This document shows, piece after piece, positions 11,807 through 14,876 of a stretch of 14,876 bases of DNA. The DNA lies in assembly GCA_964446285.1 (NCBI GenBank), contig CAYUNT010000113.1:1-14876 (forward strand), written 5' to 3'. The notes under the pieces are model-generated. The model was not told the DNA's origin. It saw only the letters and a list, made by a program, of their open reading frames with translations, and searched no databases. The DNA comes from CAYUNT01 sp964446285. Its GTDB lineage: Bacteria; Sumerlaeota; Sumerlaeia; SLMS01; CAYUNT01. Position 1 is the stretch's first letter. Every line of letters starts with the position of its first letter. Both the position numbers and the translations under genes were made by a program.

Positions 11807-13783
11807 ATGAAGCATCCACAAGGCAACCCGAGGATTCGCGCGGGGATGGCGGCGGCGTGCTGCTTCCTCCTGGCAAGCGCGTGCCTGGCCGCGCCGCGCC
11901 TCATGGGCGCTGATTTCGAGCGCGTTCGGGACCACGAGGAGCTGCTCACGTTGCGATTCGCCGGAGGTCCGGCAGAACTCAACGTGCTTCGGTTCCCCGA
12001 CGCGGGCATGGGAGTTGTGGTGTTCCGCGGCGCCGAACTTTGCGCGCCAGAGGGCCGCAAGGACCTCGGCGGGCAATGGCTCAAGAGCGTATCGCTGCGA
12101 AGCGTCGAAGGCCCCGACGGCGCCCCCGCCGCCCAGGCTACGCTCGAATTGGCCCGTGGCGCCCGGTTCGAGGTCGGCCAGGCCCAGGACGTTGTTCAAG
12201 TGCGCGTCCTGCCCGCCGAAATGGCCGCAGCCGCACAAGCATCCGCATCCCAGGCGGATCAGGCCCCCGAACTCATTACCAACGAAGACCTGAAGGAGTT
12301 TGAGTCTGCCGACAGCCAAGTCCAGATGGTCCAGGATTACGGACAGGACACGGGCAAGTCCGCGGGCGTTCTCCAGGGATTTGGCAATGCTTATGTCCCG
12401 GAGAAAATCGCCAAGGCGGCTCCTGCCTCCGAGGCATCGCAGGAAGAAGACCTTCTCAAGCAGAAGATATTCGAGCGCCGCGTGAGCCTCGATTTCAAAG
12501 ACGCCGATCTGCAAAACGTGATTCGTTCGCTGGCCAAACGCGCAGGGATCAATCTGATTCTTACGCGCAACCAGGTAAAAGGCATCGTAACGCTGCAATT
12601 GACCAACGTGCGACTCGGCCACGCGATGGATGCCATTCTAAAAACCAATTCGCTTGCTTACATTATCGAGCCGGGCGGGATTGTGCGCATCGTCCCGCTT
12701 TCGCAGGTGAAGACAGAAACCATCGAAATCAAGACCGAATACATCCCGATCAACTGGGTGAACGCGCAGAATGTTCAGAAAACCCTATCGGCCTTTATCT
12801 CGGACAAAGGCCAACTGCGCGCGGATCAGGATGCCAACGGAATCATCATTACCGATGTTCCGGCAAAGGTGGAGCAAATCTCGGCGTTGATCGAGCGCAT
12901 GGACCAGCCGGAAAAACAAGTAATGATCGAGGCGCGCCTCGTGGACCTGACCGAACAGGCCCGGCGCGACCTGGGCATTGTGTGGGGACTGACGCGCATT
13001 GTTCCAGGCACTGGCAATGTGGATTCACTGGCCGTGGGCGCCCCCACAGCTGGCAGCCCCAAGGCGATTATGAAATCCCAGGGCAATTCGATGCGCCTGT
13101 TCGGCGCGGACTACAACCTCGACGCCCAACTTGAATTCCTGGAAACACGCCGCTTGGGAAAGGTCCTGGCCAATCCAAGAGTCATCACACTAAACAATCT
13201 GGCCGCCAAGATCGAAATCAAACAGCAGATTCCTTATGTATCGGCTCAGCAAACAGCCCAAAGCTCCGTGGCGACAATCAGCTTCAAGGAAACAGGCGTC
13301 ATTCTTGATGTAACGCCCAACATAACCAATCACGGCTATGTGCGCATGGAACTGAAGCCCGAGCAGAAGGTGAAAACGGGAAGCGCCGTCGCTTCGGCCA
13401 TTCTGGGCAACGCCGCGCAAATCGGCACGGTCAACGAAGTTCCAATCATTGACGAACGCAAAGTCGAAAGCAACGTCATCGTCAAGGATGAGGAAACCGT
13501 TATTCTGGGCGGATTGCGCCAGTTGGATAACACGAACTCGGAAGAAGGAACTCCCTGGCTGATGCACGTTCCGGTCATCGGCCACTTATTCAAAAGCACG
13601 AACGACGAAATGCGCAAAACAGAATTGGTTCTCTTTATCACCCCCCACATCGTGAAGGACCCGACGCTGACCGCAGCCGAATTGCGCCAGTATGAAATGA
13701 TCGATTACAACTGGGATTTGCCGGGCTACTTCTACGATGAAACCTATCTGCGCAATCTTCCCAAAGCCTCCGAGGCCAAGTAA
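11807..13783 (+). CDS. pilQ: Type IV pilus secretin PilQ
   Basis: PilQ forms the outer-membrane channel through which the pilus passes. It has a signal sequence at about 1-28 (GMAAACCFLLASACLA) and an AMIN-like beta region at about 36-135 that would bind peptidoglycan. An Ala/Gln-rich linker follows, then an N0/STN domain at about 222-298 (RRVSLDFKDADLQNVIRSLA), an N1/NolW domain at about 302-366 and the secretin core at about 370-615. The core shows LEFLETRRLGKVLANPRV (442-459), the VPVIGHLF signature (588-595) and LVLFITPHIV (607-616). A tail of about 40 residues rich in Tyr/Asp follows the barrel. At 658 aa it is normal for PilQ with one AMIN domain. Shine-Dalgarno candidates are AAAGGAG (11789-11795) and GGAG (11800-11803). 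A signal-peptide Cys26 after ASA is a poor lipobox. It ends the pil cluster at a strong terminator. Confidence 0.97.
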   Translation: MKHPQGNPRIRAGMAAACCFLLASACLAAPRLMGADFERVRDHEELLTLRFAGGPAELNVLRFPDAGMGVVVFRGAELCAPEGRKDLGGQWLKSVSLRSVEGPDGAPAAQATLELARGARFEVGQAQDVVQVRVLPAEMAAAAQASASQADQAPELITNEDLKEFESADSQVQMVQDYGQDTGKSAGVLQGFGNAYVPEKIAKAAPASEASQEEDLLKQKIFERRVSLDFKDADLQNVIRSLAKRAGINLILTRNQVKGIVTLQLTNVRLGHAMDAILKTNSLAYIIEPGGIVRIVPLSQVKTETIEIKTEYIPINWVNAQNVQKTLSAFISDKGQLRADQDANGIIITDVPAKVEQISALIERMDQPEKQVMIEARLVDLTEQARRDLGIVWGLTRIVPGTGNVDSLAVGAPTAGSPKAIMKSQGNSMRLFGADYNLDAQLEFLETRRLGKVLANPRVITLNNLAAKIEIKQQIPYVSAQQTAQSSVATISFKETGVILDVTPNITNHGYVRMELKPEQKVKTGSAVASAILGNAAQIGTVNEVPIIDERKVESNVIVKDEETVILGGLRQLDNTNSEEGTPWLMHVPVIGHLFKSTNDEMRKTELVLFITPHIVKDPTLTAAELRQYEMIDYNWDLPGYFYDETYLRNLPKASEAK

Positions 13784-13847
13784 AAACAGCCTTGGCGCGC
13801 GGTTTCCGGCGATGGCGCTAGAATACGTCAAATCCTGAAATTCCCTC

Positions 13848-13888
13848 AAAAGCCTGCTTCGCCACTTCGGAGAAGCAGGCTTTTTCTT
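13848..13888 (+). terminator. Rho-independent terminator after pilQ, probably bidirectional
   Basis: AAAAGCCTGCTTC (13848-13860) pairs perfectly with GAAGCAGGCTTTT (13872-13884) around an 11-nt loop, followed by TTTTTCTTT on the plus strand. On the minus strand the stem is followed by TTTT, so it can also end the convergent gene whose stop is at 13896. Confidence 0.93.
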
Positions 13889-13895
13889 TGCCATG

Positions 13896-14540
13896 CTATT
13901 GGTAGAACCTGGCCCACAGGCTTGTGAATATAAAATACAAAAAGGGAAGAGAAAAGACGAGCAAATAGCCCACCAGAAAGTTCCCTTTGCGCTTGCCAGA
14001 ATCGAGTTTGGTGGCCACGGCATACCAAATCATCGTAAATACCAAACTCGCCATTCCCCACGCGGGGGGATAGATGGTGAAAAAGATCGATTGAATAAAA
14101 GGATCGCTGCCGGGCTGCACAATCCCATGTTCCATAAGGATTTTGCGAAGGATGCGTCCGGGAAGGCCCATCAAGGGAAACAAGCCTGGGACAATCCACA
14201 AGGCCCAGAAAATAAGGCAATACAAACAGGTTTTTCCGGCCTTGAAGGAAGAGAAGGCGGATTTTCCATCTGCCGCCTCTGTCTCCGCCCCCGCCGTCAC
14301 CCCCGCCGCCGCATCTGTTGCCGTTCCCGGCTGCTGATGGTTTCGATGATCAGAGCGCAGCGGGTGCGGCGGGTGCGGCGTCCTTCCGCCTCCCATCAGC
14401 GCCTGGCGGTTTCGCTCGGCTATTTCCTCTGGGGTCCAGGCCCTTTGCGGGCCTTGTTGCGGGGACGCGTGCGGATTCCAGGGGGGCGGAGGAGTGTTGG
14501 CGTTTTGGGGTATTTCCTGCTGTGGATGCTGCGGCGTCAC
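13896..14540 (-). CDS. Hypothetical membrane protein with Pro-rich N-terminus
   Basis: Not recognised. The 214-residue protein has a hydrophilic Pro/Gln/His-rich N-terminal 100 residues, including WTPEEIAERNRQALMGGG (35-52), then three probable membrane helices at about 104-126, 156-176 and 187-209. The layout resembles small DUF4870/DUF4190-like membrane proteins that pair a Pro-rich cytoplasmic tail with three or four helices, but no diagnostic motif is visible. The GTG start is chosen because CGGAGATGGGAA precedes it with a GGAG about 8 nt away and no in-frame ATG fits better. It converges on pilQ and shares its terminator. Its job is unknown. Confidence 0.8.
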   Translation of the reverse strand: MTPQHPQQEIPQNANTPPPPWNPHASPQQGPQRAWTPEEIAERNRQALMGGGRTPHPPHPLRSDHRNHQQPGTATDAAAGVTAGAETEAADGKSAFSSFKAGKTCLYCLIFWALWIVPGLFPLMGLPGRILRKILMEHGIVQPGSDPFIQSIFFTIYPPAWGMASLVFTMIWYAVATKLDSGKRKGNFLVGYLLVFSLPFLYFIFTSLWARFYQ

Positions 14541-14561
14541 TTCCCATCTCCGGCAGAAATC

Positions 14562-14645
14562 TCATTCAATTGCCTTGCCGCGAAAAGTCTTCTTCATGCG
14601 CTCCAACACGGACAAGAGCGATTTGGCGCTGCTGTCAATCTCGCG
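14562..14645 (-). pseudogene. Possible C-terminal remnant of an upstream gene
   Basis: A 27-codon open stretch on the minus strand reads protein-like (DSSAKSLLSVLERMKKTF) and stops 21 bp before the GTG of the membrane-protein gene, an operon-like spacing. Upstream in the same frame there are several stops (for example 14646-14648), so it is a decayed gene end or chance. A plus-strand frame over the same bases (from ATG 14596) is also open and unrecognised. Between about 14541 and 14757 nothing else could be supported. Confidence 0.2.
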
Positions 14646-14757
14646 TCAGGCAGACCGGCGAAATCCTTATGACATCAACGAATTTACATTGGCAGCAACT
14701 GTTCAAAGTGCCATCACCGAGGTGCCCGAAGATTCTATTATCATTCGCCGCGCGATT

Positions 14758-14876
14758 CATCGCGGGGATTTCGAGAGGATTTTCTTCGAGAACCGTTTCA
14801 ACGGTTTTTCGCTGCGCCACACACCAAACCGTTGAAACGGTTCAAGGGGTGCGGCCTGTCTGCCAACCCCGCGATG
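14758..14876. repeat. Nested inverted-repeat (REP-like) element, cut by the window end
   Basis: The outer arms CATCGCGGGG (14758-14767) and CCCCGCGATG (14867-14876) are perfect complements and reach the last base of the window. Inner arms at 14790-14807 and 14826-14843 are a perfect 18-bp inverted repeat with an 18-nt loop. Each inner arm is itself a palindrome (AACCGTT, two bases, AACGGTT). The left outer arm also overlaps a small palindrome CGCGAT-TC-ATCGCG (14751-14764). Such compact nested palindromes resemble REP/MITE-type intergenic elements; no transposase is seen. Confidence 0.7.

Noticed and set aside
11591..12622. 343-codon minus-strand frame opposite the start of pilQ
   Set aside because: Antisense to the PilQ signal peptide, AMIN-like and N0 regions; no domain recognised.
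14596..14835. Plus-strand small gene from ATG 14596 to the inner inverted repeat
   Set aside because: No ribosome-binding site, no recognised family, and its last codons run into the palindromic repeat; kept only as a remark in the remnant entry.

Overview
The window is bacterial chromosome of moderately high GC from a Gram-negative (diderm) organism. It carries an outer-membrane secretin with its inner-membrane pilus assembly partners, a lipoprotein signal peptidase, and an ECF sigma factor beside a putative membrane anti-sigma factor. Several proteins have long Ala/Pro/Lys-rich extensions, and short 9-bp repeats sit between genes. Together this suggests an uncultured lineage such as Sumerlaeota, Hydrogenedentota, Omnitrophota or another PVC/FCB-adjacent group. 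The phylum cannot be fixed from this sequence, and that placement is inference. No rRNA, tRNA, CRISPR array, phage gene or transposase was seen.

Left half (about 94-7224), all on the minus strand. In transcription order: a purine nucleoside phosphorylase; a DksA/TraR zinc-finger protein with a long histone-H1-like tail; lipoprotein signal peptidase LspA with an unusual N-terminal extension; an ECF sigma factor; a large single-pass membrane protein that is probably its anti-sigma factor; and tRNA pseudouridine synthase TruA. lspA/sigma and anti-sigma/truA each overlap by an ATGA, which suggests translational coupling. The 268-bp gap between the sigma and anti-sigma genes holds a mirror-like array: five 9-bp units facing five inverted 9-bp units.

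Middle (7225-7907): a 683-bp divergent intergenic region with no convincing gene. It holds two hairpins and a candidate promoter, and must carry control signals for pnp (leftward) and the pil cluster (rightward).

Right half (7908-13783), plus strand: pilM, pilN, pilO, a PilP-like gene and pilQ, the complete alignment/secretin module of a type IV pilus (or a related type II secretion/competence machine). PilM (cytoplasm) binds the N-terminus of PilN. PilN and PilO (inner membrane) pair and contact PilP (periplasm), which bridges to the PilQ secretin (outer membrane). The motor ATPases, PilC and pilins are not in the window. The spacers between the pil genes are 78-167 bp, and several contain clear RNA hairpins just ahead of ribosome-binding sites. 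A strong terminator follows pilQ and is shared with a convergent small membrane-protein gene (13896-14540, minus). The right edge (14758-14876) is a nested inverted-repeat element cut off by the window end.

No wholly new multi-gene system was recognised. The more interesting items are the inverted 9-mer array inside the sigma/anti-sigma locus, the PilP variant with an apparent TPR-like insert, the DksA-histone-like fusion, changed purine/ribose-site residues in the phosphorylase, and the REP-like element at the right end.
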